64,000 nucleotides of DNA. Origin: Aequorivita sp. (lineage in GTDB: Bacteria; Bacteroidota; Bacteroidia; Flavobacteriales; Flavobacteriaceae). Position numbers and translations under genes: made by a program. A model generated the notes under the pieces. That model searched no databases and was not told the origin of the DNA. It saw only the letters and a list, made by a program, of their open reading frames with translations. The stretch lies in contig JAGXGE010000011.1 in NCBI GenBank assembly GCA_024637015.1, positions 124,001-188,000 on the forward strand, in the 5' to 3' direction. This document shows, piece by piece, positions 54,761-63,790 of this stretch (position 1 is its first letter; each line of letters opens with the position of its first letter).

Positions 54761-55402
54761 CTATTTCGAAGTCTTTAATAGGAATTCCCTGCTCATTTCA
54801 TGGATACCCTCAAAAACCTCAATGTTTAAGCGGTCTTTGAAGAGTTTACTGCCTTTTAAATGTTCTTCAGTTTTACGGGCTTCAGTAATGTACTGATCTT
54901 TATCACCATAAACATATATGACCTCTGTGGAAGACTTCAAGAATTCAAAATCTGAAGGTAGCAATTCGTTTGGAATTCCGCCTGAATGAAGTATTAATTT
55001 ATCACATTGAATTTTTCGGCTCGCAACCCATCGGGTTGCAATGGAAACGCCTTGGGAATACCCTAAAACAATAAGGTTTGGCATTGTGTTTAAAACCTCT
55101 TTTTTAAAGACTGCATCCACATAATTCAAAATATTTTGGGTTTCTGCAACAGTATTTTCACGTGTCAGCCACGATGCGCCAACGTGCTTAAAAGCTCTAT
55201 CTTGATAGTATTTGGAAGGTGCTTGGGGGGCTATGATGTAATTTTCCTCAACACTGAGTTCTGAAAAATAGTTGATGAAATATTTACTCAAATAACCCAT
55301 TCCATGGAAAACCATCCAAACATTCTTAGTTTTTTCGGTAAGTTCATTAAGCGTATTGTAAGTATTTGTGGCCGTATAGGAAACCTTTTTTTGGATACTC
55401 AT
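54761..55402 (-). CDS. Serine esterase of the phospholipase/carboxylesterase type
   Basis: The 213-residue protein has VWMVFHGMGYLSKYF, the nucleophile elbow LGYSQGVSIATRWV with Ser in G-x-S-x-G, the Asp region VYGDKDQYI and a late His in FEGIHEMSREF. There is no signal peptide. It hydrolyses esters in the cytoplasm; the substrate is unknown. It is divergent from the thioesterase gene across a 45-base gap. Confidence 0.87.
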   Translation of the reverse strand: MSIQKKVSYTATNTYNTLNELTEKTKNVWMVFHGMGYLSKYFINYFSELSVEENYIIAPQAPSKYYQDRAFKHVGASWLTRENTVAETQNILNYVDAVFKKEVLNTMPNLIVLGYSQGVSIATRWVASRKIQCDKLILHSGGIPNELLPSDFEFLKSSTEVIYVYGDKDQYITEARKTEEHLKGSKLFKDRLNIEVFEGIHEMSREFLLKTSK

Positions 55403-55429
55403 TTTGTTGAATTCAATTTTGTATTTTTA

Positions 55430-55437
55430 CAAATGTA
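55430..55437 (-). promoter_or_regulatory. -7 promoter box for the esterase (TACATTTG)
   Basis: On the minus strand TACATTTG lies 28 bases before the esterase ATG and fits the TAnnTTTG consensus. A similar but weaker box (TATTTTTA, 55422-55429) faces the thioesterase gene. Confidence 0.55.
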
Positions 55438-55447
55438 AACCAATACA

Positions 55448-55870
55448 ATGAAGTACACCAACGAAGAAATTTTGGTCGCGTGTAACAAAATGTGCCAAAA
55501 TACATTAATGGAAACCTTGGAGATAGAATTCACTGAAGTAGGTGACGATTTCCTGGTTGCCAGAATGCCCGTGACACCAAAAGTGCACCAGCCAGACGGC
55601 GTTTTGCATGGCGGAGCGTCAGTAGCTTTGGCCGAAAGCGTTGGCAGTGCAGGGGCATTCTTCTTTTTAAATTCAAAAGACATTGTTATCCGCGGAATTG
55701 AAATAGCCGCCAATCATGTGAAAAGCGTTCGCGACGGCTATGTTTATGCCCATGCCAGTATTGTTCATAAAGGAAGAACCACACAACTTTGGCAGATAAA
55801 AATTACAAATGAAGAAGGGGCACTCGTTTCAATGATAAAACTTACAACCCTTACCTTACCTAAAAACTAG
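55448..55870 (+). CDS. PaaI-type hotdog thioesterase (candidate DHNA-CoA thioesterase)
   Basis: The 140-residue protein has the hotdog-fold active-site segment QPDGVLHGGASVALAESVGS, with the conserved Gly-Gly and Glu. IVIRGIEIAANHVKSVRDGYVYAHASIVHKGRTTQLW is also typical of the family. It is two bases from menF and in a menaquinone gene group, so it probably cleaves dihydroxynaphthoyl-CoA, the MenI step. The gene order supports this; the sequence alone does not decide the substrate. Confidence 0.85.
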   Translation: MKYTNEEILVACNKMCQNTLMETLEIEFTEVGDDFLVARMPVTPKVHQPDGVLHGGASVALAESVGSAGAFFFLNSKDIVIRGIEIAANHVKSVRDGYVYAHASIVHKGRTTQLWQIKITNEEGALVSMIKLTTLTLPKN

Positions 55871-55872
55871 TG

Positions 55873-56940
55873 ATGGACTTTAACCTATTGATCGAAAAAA
55901 TCTCAAAACAATATAATGATGATTTGCCTTTTGTGATTTTTTCAATGCCCGAAAGTGAAAGCGCAACTGCGCTTTTACAAAGAGATAACCTTCTTTATAC
56001 AGATGTAAAGCTTACTGATAACGGTTTTGTCTTTGCCCCATTTGAATATGAAGAGACCGTTTTTTACATTCCTGAAAATGATTCTGAAATGTTGCAGTGT
56101 CAACTGCTTAAAACAGATGTTGATTTAACTCCGGTAGATGTTTCAAAAGATATTAAAGAGAGGGATAAATACATCAAACTACTTAACAAAACTATTGAAA
56201 ATATTAAAAAAAGAAGGGCACAAAAAATCGTAATCTCCCGCTACAAGGATTTTGTTTTGGAAAATTTTTCGATTGAAAAATTGATAGAGCAATTGTTTTC
56301 AACTTATCCCAATGCTTTTAAATATATTTGGTGCCATCCTGAAACAGGCATTTGGTGCGGGGCCACACCTGAAACGCTGGTGCATATTGAAAATGATTCT
56401 TTTAAAACAATGGCATTGGCTGGAACGCAACCGTTTACAAACAAACAACCTGTAATATGGGGACCAAAGGAACTGGATGAGCAACAATTGGTTACTGATG
56501 CTATTACCACAAGCTTACAGAGGGTGACTTCGGTTTTAAAGGTTTCGAACCCACATACACATCGCGCGGGATCGTTATTGCACCTCCGTACAGACATTAC
56601 TGGAATTCTCAAAAACGGCAAAGCCACCTTAGCTACTATTGCGGCGGTAGTTCACCCAACCCCAGCCGTTTGTGGAAGTCCAAAAAAATATGCAAAGGAT
56701 TTTATAATTGAAAATGAAGGTTACGACCGGGAATTTTATACAGGTTTTTTGGGACCAATTATGGACAATGGGGCTTCGGCATCATTAATGGTAAACCTTC
56801 GCTGTATGAAGATTTTTGACAATACTGCCCGTCTTTTTGTGGGTGGAGGAATAACGCTCGGTTCACAACCAAATGAAGAATGGCAGGAAACGCAAAATAA
56901 AATGCAAACTATGCTACAAGTATTGAAACCAATGCTATAA
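55873..56940 (+). CDS. menF: Isochorismate synthase
   Basis: The 355-residue protein is a chorismate-binding enzyme. It has KRRAQKIVISRYKDF, WCGATPETLVHIEN, TMALAGTQPF (the MenF-type alternative to PIKGT), LRTDITGIL, HPTPAVCGSPK and FYTGFLGPI. It converts chorismate to isochorismate for menaquinone. A GTG at 55870 is in frame one codon upstream; I prefer the ATG. menD follows. Confidence 0.92.
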   Translation: MDFNLLIEKISKQYNDDLPFVIFSMPESESATALLQRDNLLYTDVKLTDNGFVFAPFEYEETVFYIPENDSEMLQCQLLKTDVDLTPVDVSKDIKERDKYIKLLNKTIENIKKRRAQKIVISRYKDFVLENFSIEKLIEQLFSTYPNAFKYIWCHPETGIWCGATPETLVHIENDSFKTMALAGTQPFTNKQPVIWGPKELDEQQLVTDAITTSLQRVTSVLKVSNPHTHRAGSLLHLRTDITGILKNGKATLATIAAVVHPTPAVCGSPKKYAKDFIIENEGYDREFYTGFLGPIMDNGASASLMVNLRCMKIFDNTARLFVGGGITLGSQPNEEWQETQNKMQTMLQVLKPML

Positions 56941-56957
56941 TATTTTAGGCTTCTTTG

Positions 56958-56965
56958 TACCTTTG
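56958..56965 (+). promoter_or_regulatory. -7 promoter box before menD (TACCTTTG)
   Basis: TACCTTTG fits TAnnTTTG and ends six bases before the menD ATG, giving a very short or absent leader. menD may therefore be expressed separately from menF. Confidence 0.6.
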
Positions 56966-56971
56966 TAATCC

Positions 56972-58636
56972 ATGAAATTCTCTGATAAAATTCTCTCACA
57001 AACTCTTGTGCAATTATGTTTGGATAAGGGTATTGATCACATTATAATTTCTCCAGGATCCCGCAATGCACCCCTAACTATTGGTTTTGCTGAAAACCCA
57101 AGCTTCAAATGCTTCAGTATTGTGGACGAGCGCTGTGCAGCTTTTTTCGCTTTGGGAATGGCGCAGCAATTAAAAAAGCCAACAGCGCTTTTTTGCACTT
57201 CCGGTTCTGCCTTGCTAAATTATTATCCCGCTATTGCGGAAGCGTTTTACAGCGATATTCCTTTAGTTGTAATTTCGGCTGATAGGCCCTCGAATTTTAT
57301 TGATATTGGGGATGGGCAAACCATCCGACAGGAAAATGTTTTTGCAAATCATATTCTTTATAGTGCCAATTGTGAGGAAGGCGAATCATTTCAGATAAAA
57401 AATGAAACCGAACTGAATACGGCACTCAATACGGCAATAGAACTTAATGGTCCAGTTCATATCAACATTCCTTTTTCGGAACCTTTGTATCACACTACAC
57501 AAAACCAATTGGTTTGGCCCCAAAATGTTCCACCTCGTATAGAGACTAAAGACATAACTGAAGATTTAACCACTTTTGCCGAACAATGGAACCAAAGTAA
57601 AAAGAAGATGATTCTTGTGGGAGTTTTACCACCCAATAGTGTGGAACAGCACTTTGTGGAACAACTTGCAAAAGATGAAAGTATTTTGGTATTGACGGAA
57701 ACAACTTCAAACCTTCATCATGAAAATTTTATTTCAGCAATAGATCAACTTATTGCGCCTTTGACCGATGAAGATTTCAAAAAACTACAACCCGATATTT
57801 TGCTCACATTCGGTGGAATGGTAGTTTCAAAAAAAATAAAGTCATTTCTGCGAAGTTTTCCGCCCAAAGCACATTGGCACGTTAATTCCAAAAAAGCTTA
57901 TGATACTTTTTTTGTGCTGAATCAGCATTTCAAAACGACTATAAGCAATTTTTTTGCTGAATTTCTTCCAAAGAAAATAACCATACACAGCGATTATCAA
58001 AACCATTGGCTTGCGATTAAGCGACACAGGTTGCAACGCCATGCAACATACGAAGATGAAATTCCATACTCAGATTTTATGGTTTTTTCCGAAATTTTTA
58101 AGCAGCTTCCCCAAAATAGGCAATTGCAGTTGAGCAATAGTGCAACCATTCGTTATGCACAGCTTTTTGATATTCACGATTCGGCTGAAGTATTTTGCAA
58201 CCGTGGCACCAGCGGCATTGATGGAAGCACGAGCACATCTGTTGGAGCGGCTTACGCTTCAAAACGGCCAACGGTTTTTATAACTGGCGACCTCAGTTTT
58301 TTTTATGACAGCAATGCGCTGTGGAACAATCATATTCCCAAAAATTTTAAAATAATTGTTATCAATAATGGTGGTGGCGGTATTTTCAGAATACTTCCGG
58401 GTGAAAAAAATTCCAAACTTTTTGATACTTATTTTGAAACAAAACACAGTTTAACTGCAAAACAGCTTTCGGAGATGTATGGATTTAGGTATACAACAAT
58501 AGACAAAGCGGAAGATTTAAAGAAAGAAATAAAAGAATTCTTCAGTAAAAATGAAGGGCCGGATTTATTGGAAATCTTTACACCTTCAACCGTAAACGAT
58601 AAAGTGCTTTTGGATTATTTCAAATTTGTTTCATAA
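56972..58636 (+). CDS. menD: 2-succinyl-5-enolpyruvyl-6-hydroxy-3-cyclohexene-1-carboxylate synthase
   Basis: The 554-residue thiamine-diphosphate enzyme has the N-terminal motif IISPGSRNAPLTIGF, the catalytic Glu in SIVDERCAAFFALG, and ALFCTSGSALLNYYPA. The cofactor block is GDLSFFYDSNALWNN, with INNGGGGIFRILPG. It makes SEPHCHC from isochorismate and 2-oxoglutarate. Its last 22 bases overlap the convergent STAS-like gene. Confidence 0.96.
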   Translation: MKFSDKILSQTLVQLCLDKGIDHIIISPGSRNAPLTIGFAENPSFKCFSIVDERCAAFFALGMAQQLKKPTALFCTSGSALLNYYPAIAEAFYSDIPLVVISADRPSNFIDIGDGQTIRQENVFANHILYSANCEEGESFQIKNETELNTALNTAIELNGPVHINIPFSEPLYHTTQNQLVWPQNVPPRIETKDITEDLTTFAEQWNQSKKKMILVGVLPPNSVEQHFVEQLAKDESILVLTETTSNLHHENFISAIDQLIAPLTDEDFKKLQPDILLTFGGMVVSKKIKSFLRSFPPKAHWHVNSKKAYDTFFVLNQHFKTTISNFFAEFLPKKITIHSDYQNHWLAIKRHRLQRHATYEDEIPYSDFMVFSEIFKQLPQNRQLQLSNSATIRYAQLFDIHDSAEVFCNRGTSGIDGSTSTSVGAAYASKRPTVFITGDLSFFYDSNALWNNHIPKNFKIIVINNGGGGIFRILPGEKNSKLFDTYFETKHSLTAKQLSEMYGFRYTTIDKAEDLKKEIKEFFSKNEGPDLLEIFTPSTVNDKVLLDYFKFVS

Positions 58637-59034
58637 ATACCCTTTCCCCAAATTGCGGCTTCGGTAAGATTATTAAAAACCCGGAATGGTTTTTTGCAGA
58701 ATTTGGCTTCCAGTTCAGAATTTAGATATCCAGCTTCAGTATAATTTACAACTCCCAAAGCTGTTAGAGATGGCACTTTATTCAAATATTTATAATCTAA
58801 TGGTTGTATAGAGTAGGAGTTAATTCTGTTTGAAATATAAACCCAAGGTTTACCTTCGGTGATATTCAAAATTAATAAAACGACGGAAATATCTTTTTTG
58901 TAGGATAATAATATTCCTTCTTTTGCTTCAACGATAACAATATTTTCATAGAAAAAATAATTCCCAATTTCCATTTCAATTACTTTGGTCAATTGGAATT
59001 CCGGCGGGAGATTATGTGGAGAAATTTGTTCCAT
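58615..59034 (-). CDS. STAS/SpoIIAA-like protein (paralogue 1)
   Basis: The 139-residue protein has the pattern PWVYISNRINSYSIQPLDYKYLN, then LTALGVVNYTEAGYLNSELEAKFCKKPFRVFNNLTEAAIWGK. It lacks a signal peptide and catalytic residues. The same pattern recurs at 63395-63790, so the two are paralogues, each next to a menaquinone gene. The fold is probably STAS-like, by comparison with SpoIIAA-type proteins. The role is unknown. Confidence 0.65.
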   Translation of the reverse strand: MEQISPHNLPPEFQLTKVIEMEIGNYFFYENIVIVEAKEGILLSYKKDISVVLLILNITEGKPWVYISNRINSYSIQPLDYKYLNKVPSLTALGVVNYTEAGYLNSELEAKFCKKPFRVFNNLTEAAIWGKGIYETNLK

Positions 59035-59106
59035 ATTGCCGTGAATTTACTTTTTAAGTTTCATTTCTATATACGTGTTTCACATTTTTTTAAGATTATA
59101 AAATAG

Positions 59107-59114
59107 TACCTTTG
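59107..59114 (+). promoter_or_regulatory. -7 promoter box before cvfB (TACCTTTG)
   Basis: TACCTTTG matches the consensus and ends five bases before the ATG at 59120. The arrangement is like those of menD and the FMN reductase. Confidence 0.6.
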
Positions 59115-59119
59115 CAGCT

Positions 59120-59950
59120 ATGATAAAACTGGGCGAATACAATACTTTGGAAATTCTTCGGGAAACTGAGCCAGGTCTATATTTAGGAGATGAAGAGGAA
59201 AATGTGGTGCTGCTGCCACATAAATATAAACCTGAGGAATATGAAATTGGTGATGATATTTCAGTCTTCATTTATCTCGATAACGAAGAAAGACCTATTG
59301 CTACAACCTTAGATCCTTTTCTACAATTAAACACTTTTGGATATTTGCACTGTAGCGACGTAACGGAATATGGCGCCTTTATGGATTGGGGTTTGGAAAA
59401 ACAATTGTTTGTCCCATTTAAGGAACAAGCGCGCCCTATGAAAAAGGGCAATTGGTATATTGTATACTTATATATTGATGAAAAGACAAATCGTTTGGTA
59501 GGCAGTAGTAAAACAAATCATTTTCTTAGCAATGAAACCTTGACTGTTGAACCATTTGCGGAAGTTGATATTTTGGTCACACACCTAACAGAAAAGGGAG
59601 CTAATGTTATTGTAAACGGTGTTCACAAAGGGTTAATTTATATAGAAGATATTTTTGAGGACATCCGCACGGGTGATAAAATGAAGGCTTTCATAAAAAA
59701 AATACGCCCTGATAATAAAATAGACATTGTGCTTCAAACCCCAGGTTACAAATGCATCGAGCCCAATGCAAACTTTATCCGTGAGGAGCTGGAAGCTGCT
59801 GGTGGATTCCTGCCCTTGCACGACAAATCGGACCCAGACTCAATAAAAAACTTATTGGGGATGAGCAAGAAAAGTTTTAAAAAAGCAATTGGAACACTCT
59901 ACAAAGACAAACAAATTACAATTAAGGAAGACGGTATAGAACTACTGTGA
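59120..59950 (+). CDS. CvfB-type S1 RNA-binding protein
   Basis: The 276-residue protein has an N-terminal S1-like fold (LGEYNTLEILRETEPGLYLGDEEENVVLLPHKY). A second S1 segment follows (NTFGYLHCSDVTEYGAFMDWGLEKQLFVPFKEQA), then a third (VEVDILVTHLTEKGANVIVNGVHKGLIY-like). It ends with a winged-helix region (FLPLHDKSDPDSIKNLLGMSKKSFKKAIGTLYKDKQI). CvfB relatives bind RNA and influence virulence or stability of transcripts. The 3' end overlaps the convergent gene by nine bases. Confidence 0.9.
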   Translation: MIKLGEYNTLEILRETEPGLYLGDEEENVVLLPHKYKPEEYEIGDDISVFIYLDNEERPIATTLDPFLQLNTFGYLHCSDVTEYGAFMDWGLEKQLFVPFKEQARPMKKGNWYIVYLYIDEKTNRLVGSSKTNHFLSNETLTVEPFAEVDILVTHLTEKGANVIVNGVHKGLIYIEDIFEDIRTGDKMKAFIKKIRPDNKIDIVLQTPGYKCIEPNANFIREELEAAGGFLPLHDKSDPDSIKNLLGMSKKSFKKAIGTLYKDKQITIKEDGIELL

Positions 59951-60421
59951 AGGCGAAGTATAAATGCCATAATCTACATAGAAACCACTCCGCCGAGGGC
60001 GTTGGAAAACACCGTAGGAATAGGGCATAAGTTCAGGTCTTAAAAACCCTCGCGACTCTTTATAGGCAATATTTCTAACGGTTGTTGAACCATCTGCAGT
60101 ATAGCTAGCATTTCCTCCATAAACTCCGTATTCTCTAGGGTCAAGGGAAATCTGAATATTAGACTTTACGTAACTTTCATTTGAGGCCATTGCATCAAAC
60201 ATACTCACGGGCTCGCGGTAGTTATCTTTGCTCAATTTAAAGGAAGGAAGTTTTTTGGAATATTTGTTCGAGAAATTTGATTCTGAAGGCAAGGAATTGG
60301 TCATCAAGCTTTCAATTTCGGGAAGCTTTACAAAATCAAGTTTAAATTTATTGCTCTCAAAATCCAACTGGGCCGAAGCGATCAGCGGAAGTAAAAGGAG
60401 AAGAAACAGTAGTTTTTTCAT
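59942..60421 (-). CDS. Secreted protein of unknown function
   Basis: The 159-residue protein has a signal peptide (LLFLLLLLPLIASA|Q). It ends with a basic-aromatic segment (YSYGVFQRPRRSGFYVDYGIY). In the middle, ISLDPREYGVYGGNASYTADGSTTVRNIAYKES is beta-rich. I know no family for it. It is leftward, next to a peptidase gene. Confidence 0.7.
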   Translation of the reverse strand: MKKLLFLLLLLPLIASAQLDFESNKFKLDFVKLPEIESLMTNSLPSESNFSNKYSKKLPSFKLSKDNYREPVSMFDAMASNESYVKSNIQISLDPREYGVYGGNASYTADGSTTVRNIAYKESRGFLRPELMPYSYGVFQRPRRSGFYVDYGIYTSPSQ

Positions 60422-60501
60422 TGCAACAAAGGTATCAAAATTTGAGCCAGTTTTAAAAGAGTTTGTTGAGGATTGTTCTTGGTTATCAGTTCCTCTGTCT
60501 G

Positions 60502-61620
60502 TTATAAATTTAGTTTGTTCGCTGTATTCTTTAGTAGCGCATCTTTATGAACTGTAATGCTTATCGCTTTTAAACGCATATACGCTTCGCTGAAATATAC
60601 ATAACCACCATTTGCAACCCTTGTTTCATCGGTGCCCCAGCTATTTTTCACTTTATAGTATTTTGTGCCGTTTTGATCGCGAAGCAATCCTGTAATATGC
60701 ATTAAATGGTCATCGGTTGTGTCAAAATTTTCAAATTCTTCTTGGCGATATCCTTGCGTTATTTTCTTTTCGGGATAAATAACCTGCAGCGCTTTTATAT
60801 TGTTTTCAGCATTTTCGGGAATAACCGCAACGCCATCTTTAGAAGAAAAAGTTTTTTCACTTACGTCACAATCCAGTTCTACCGAAAAACCTTTTTCCAA
60901 TGCATTGTCAATAGTTGCCATCATTTCATCTAAAGGAACATTATAAAAGCTGCCGTTGCTCCAGTTGTCTGGAATGTTGAGTATAAATTTTGAATAGAAA
61001 GGTGCTTGTGTAAAGCTGGTGATATTCACATAATCTTCTGGCTGTATTTTGGTCATTGCCAAAAAGGTTTGCGGGGTGTATTGTTTTCCTTCAAAAGTGA
61101 AATTGGTTACGTTTTTACCGATGTAGGCATCAAGTACACCTTCAATAGCGGTACGCCATTTCTTGCTTAGCTTTCTGCCAGGATTGTCTACGTAGGTTTT
61201 TAGCATCGCTTCTAGCACAGCAGCCATTTCAGCGTGGTTGTAAGTAGTTTCCCCAGCGAACAATCCGCTAAAGGCTTCTTCGGGAACTAAACCATTTCTT
61301 TCAACAGAATTCATCACATCGTGTGCCAAGCCACCTTCACTAAACTGTGCTTTCCCTTGACGCATAATGAAGTTTTCGGCTTTTATGGGATAAGTATTTC
61401 GCACTTGGTACATTTCGCTTAAATCGATTTTTTTTCCCGTAAGGCGAATAATTTCACTCTCCAAAAATGAAATGCTACTAAAACTCCAGCAAGTTCCCGT
61501 TACACCTTGGCTAATAACCGGCGTTGCTTCAAGGTTTGTAACGGTTGTAAACTTGTATGCCTCCTGTGCGGTAAGGAATGTTGTAAAAAGAATTGAAAAG
61601 AGTAGAAAAAAATGTTTCAT
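60502..61620 (-). CDS. C1 family papain-like peptidase (aminopeptidase C type)
   Basis: The 372-residue protein has a signal peptide (FFLLFSILFTTFLTA|Q). The catalytic Cys is in VTGTCWSFSSISFLESE, the catalytic His in DDHLMHITGLLRDQNG, and the Asn in YYKVKNSWGTD. The arrangement recalls bleomycin-hydrolase-type enzymes (PepC). It is exported and degrades peptides. The start at 61620 is preferred over an upstream ATG because it begins the signal peptide. Confidence 0.9.
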   Translation of the reverse strand: MKHFFLLFSILFTTFLTAQEAYKFTTVTNLEATPVISQGVTGTCWSFSSISFLESEIIRLTGKKIDLSEMYQVRNTYPIKAENFIMRQGKAQFSEGGLAHDVMNSVERNGLVPEEAFSGLFAGETTYNHAEMAAVLEAMLKTYVDNPGRKLSKKWRTAIEGVLDAYIGKNVTNFTFEGKQYTPQTFLAMTKIQPEDYVNITSFTQAPFYSKFILNIPDNWSNGSFYNVPLDEMMATIDNALEKGFSVELDCDVSEKTFSSKDGVAVIPENAENNIKALQVIYPEKKITQGYRQEEFENFDTTDDHLMHITGLLRDQNGTKYYKVKNSWGTDETRVANGGYVYFSEAYMRLKAISITVHKDALLKNTANKLNL

Positions 61621-61630
61621 TAGATATTGT

Positions 61631-62449
61631 TTAAATAGAGTTTTTAATAATATTGGAAATTTTTGAATCGATATTTCCATTGAACTTTAAGTTTTTAGCT
61701 TTTTTTTCTGTTAGCATTTCATAAAATATACAAGCATTTAAAAAGGCCCCTTCAACAGATGGATGCTGATCGTCAGCATATATCTTAATCTCAGGGTTAT
61801 TTTTCATGAAATTGTATACAATTTTTCCATTATTACTTTTTTCAATTGAGGTTGTTTTTACGATCGACTGATATGCTTTATCAATTAATTCTACTTCTTG
61901 TTTTAAATCTGCTATTCTTTCTGAACAGAATTTTGTTCCATCAATTTTTTTAGTAATTATAGAAGACGAGTAACAATATTCTTTAGGAAACTCAGCTTTA
62001 TTTGAAGCCCACGTATGAAAAATAATAAACTTGCATTTTTCATTTGTGGCTAAACTTTTAATTTTTTGGATTGCAGGTACCACTAGACTATTCTTAGCTT
62101 CAGGAATTAATAGTCTAACGGTTCCTTCCTGCATTACAATTACATCCCACGGTTTTTGAATGACCTTCTTTTCAGTGATTGTAGTATCTCCAGGATTTTT
62201 TTCATATCTGGAATTTTCTTTATTCGGGTCAGTCATATAATCTATATGACTCTCTAATGAAACTCCAGGAAATGTAATCTGATCTATTTTTATATTGAGG
62301 TCAGTTTCATTTAACATGTCTTGAAGTAACTGAGGCATTCCATTATAATACGTCAAACTATTACCAACAAAAAGAACATTAACAACTTTCTCCTGTGATT
62401 TGCAACCCCACAAAAAGAATAAAATTATTATCGGAAGAGTTTTTTTCAT
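61631..62449 (-). CDS. SGNH-hydrolase-type lipoprotein
   Basis: The 272-residue protein has a lipobox (PIIILFFLWG|C). Block I (VLFVGNSLTYYNGMPQLLQDML) supplies the catalytic Ser, and block V (YADDQHPSVEGAFLNACIFYEML) supplies the Asp and His. It likely removes acyl groups from a carbohydrate or lipid at the cell surface; the substrate is not known. It is leftward, 10 bases before the C1 peptidase start. Confidence 0.82.
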   Translation of the reverse strand: MKKTLPIIILFFLWGCKSQEKVVNVLFVGNSLTYYNGMPQLLQDMLNETDLNIKIDQITFPGVSLESHIDYMTDPNKENSRYEKNPGDTTITEKKVIQKPWDVIVMQEGTVRLLIPEAKNSLVVPAIQKIKSLATNEKCKFIIFHTWASNKAEFPKEYCYSSSIITKKIDGTKFCSERIADLKQEVELIDKAYQSIVKTTSIEKSNNGKIVYNFMKNNPEIKIYADDQHPSVEGAFLNACIFYEMLTEKKAKNLKFNGNIDSKISNIIKNSI

Positions 62450-62486
62450 TAAAAATTGACTGTAACTTTACGCTAAAATAACAATT

Positions 62487-63326
62487 ATGTCTTCACCCAA
62501 CTGGAAAACCGCCAAAGAATATACAGATATAACCTATAAAAAATCAAACGGCGTAGCACGGATAGCATTCAATAGACCTGACGTGCGCAATGCTTTTCGA
62601 CCCAAAACTACTGCGGAATTGCTTGACGCTTTTCACGATGCGCAGGAAGATACTTCCATTGGCGTCGTTCTATTTTCTGCCGAAGGGCCTTCCTCAAAAG
62701 ATGGTGTTTACAGTTTTTGCAGCGGTGGCGATCAAAAGGCGCGTGGTCACCAAGGGTATATAGGTGATGACGGGTATCACCGTTTAAATATTCTCGATGT
62801 GCAACGAATGATTCGTTTTATGCCGAAAGCCGTTATCTGTGTAGTTCCTGGCTGGGCTGTTGGTGGCGGCCATAGTTTGCACGTGGTTTGTGATTTAACT
62901 TTGGCGAGCAGGGAGCACGCAATCTTCAAACAGACCGATGCAGATGTTACCAGTTTTGATGGCGGCTACGGAAGTGCTTATTTAGCGAAAATGGTAGGGC
63001 AGAAGCGTGCCCGGGAAATCTTTTTCCTCGGAAGAAATTATTCGGCGCGGGAAGCTTTTGAAATGGGGATGGTGAATGCCGTGATTCCGCACGATGAATT
63101 GGAAGATACTGCTTATGAATGGGCTCAGGAAATTCTTGCGAAGTCTCCAACCTCTATCAAGATGTTAAAGTTCGCAATGAATCTTACTGATGATGGCATG
63201 GTAGGCCAGCAAGTATTTGCCGGGGAAGCCACGAGACTTGCTTATATGACGGACGAAGCAAAGGAAGGCCGCGATGCCTTTCTTGAAAAGCGCAAGCCGA
63301 ATTTTCAGAAGAAGTGGTTGCCTTAG
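62487..63326 (+). CDS. menB: 1,4-dihydroxy-2-naphthoyl-CoA synthase
   Basis: The 279-residue crotonase-fold enzyme has VARIAFNRPDVRNAFRPKTT, FCSGGDQKARG, the oxyanion segment VPGWAVGGGHSLHVVCDLTLASREH, and TDADVTSFDGGYGSAYLAKMVGQKRARE. The C-terminal EGRDAFLEKRKPNF is typical of MenB. It forms DHNA-CoA in menaquinone synthesis. It is separated from menF and menD by about 4 kb of other genes; menC, menE and menA are not in this window. Confidence 0.95.
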   Translation: MSSPNWKTAKEYTDITYKKSNGVARIAFNRPDVRNAFRPKTTAELLDAFHDAQEDTSIGVVLFSAEGPSSKDGVYSFCSGGDQKARGHQGYIGDDGYHRLNILDVQRMIRFMPKAVICVVPGWAVGGGHSLHVVCDLTLASREHAIFKQTDADVTSFDGGYGSAYLAKMVGQKRAREIFFLGRNYSAREAFEMGMVNAVIPHDELEDTAYEWAQEILAKSPTSIKMLKFAMNLTDDGMVGQQVFAGEATRLAYMTDEAKEGRDAFLEKRKPNFQKKWLP

Positions 63327-63394
63327 GTCAATTAACAATTACAATGAACAATAAGCAATAACACTGATAAGCCTACATTCTGCAACGTATAATA

Positions 63395-63790
63395 TTATTT
63401 TTTTTTAGCAATTTCACTTTTCACCAATTGCTTTTGCACCCATGCCATAGCTTCGCTCAGGGTTTCGAATATTGCAAAATTCTTTTTGTAGAACATGCTT
63501 TCCAATTGGGCATTGGATTTTGACATCTTGGTTTTGGCAACTATGGCCATGGCAACGAGGTTGTGTATTTTTGAGGTTTCTAGATAGGTGAGGGGATCTA
63601 CAGAATAGTTAAAGTGTCTGTTTGAAATATAAACCAATTTCTTATGGGCGAAATGCTTGTCCAGCACTTCACGTAATTTTTCGTTGTGCTCGGAAGTAAT
63701 GTTAACGCCTTCCTTTATTTGGTTCACAAGGAAATTATCGAAGATGAAAACTTCAGAATCTTTGAAATCATAATAATGGAATATACTCAT
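63395..63790 (-). CDS. STAS/SpoIIAA-like protein (paralogue 2)
   Basis: The 131-residue protein carries LVYISNRHFNYSVDPLTYLETSKIHNLVAMAIVAKTKMSKSN-type sequence followed by QLESMFYKKNFAIFETLSEAMAWVQKQL. It aligns with the protein at 58615-59034 across most of its length. No signal peptide, membrane helix or catalytic site is visible. It lies just after menB in the opposite direction. The function is unknown. Confidence 0.65.
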   Translation of the reverse strand: MSIFHYYDFKDSEVFIFDNFLVNQIKEGVNITSEHNEKLREVLDKHFAHKKLVYISNRHFNYSVDPLTYLETSKIHNLVAMAIVAKTKMSKSNAQLESMFYKKNFAIFETLSEAMAWVQKQLVKSEIAKKK

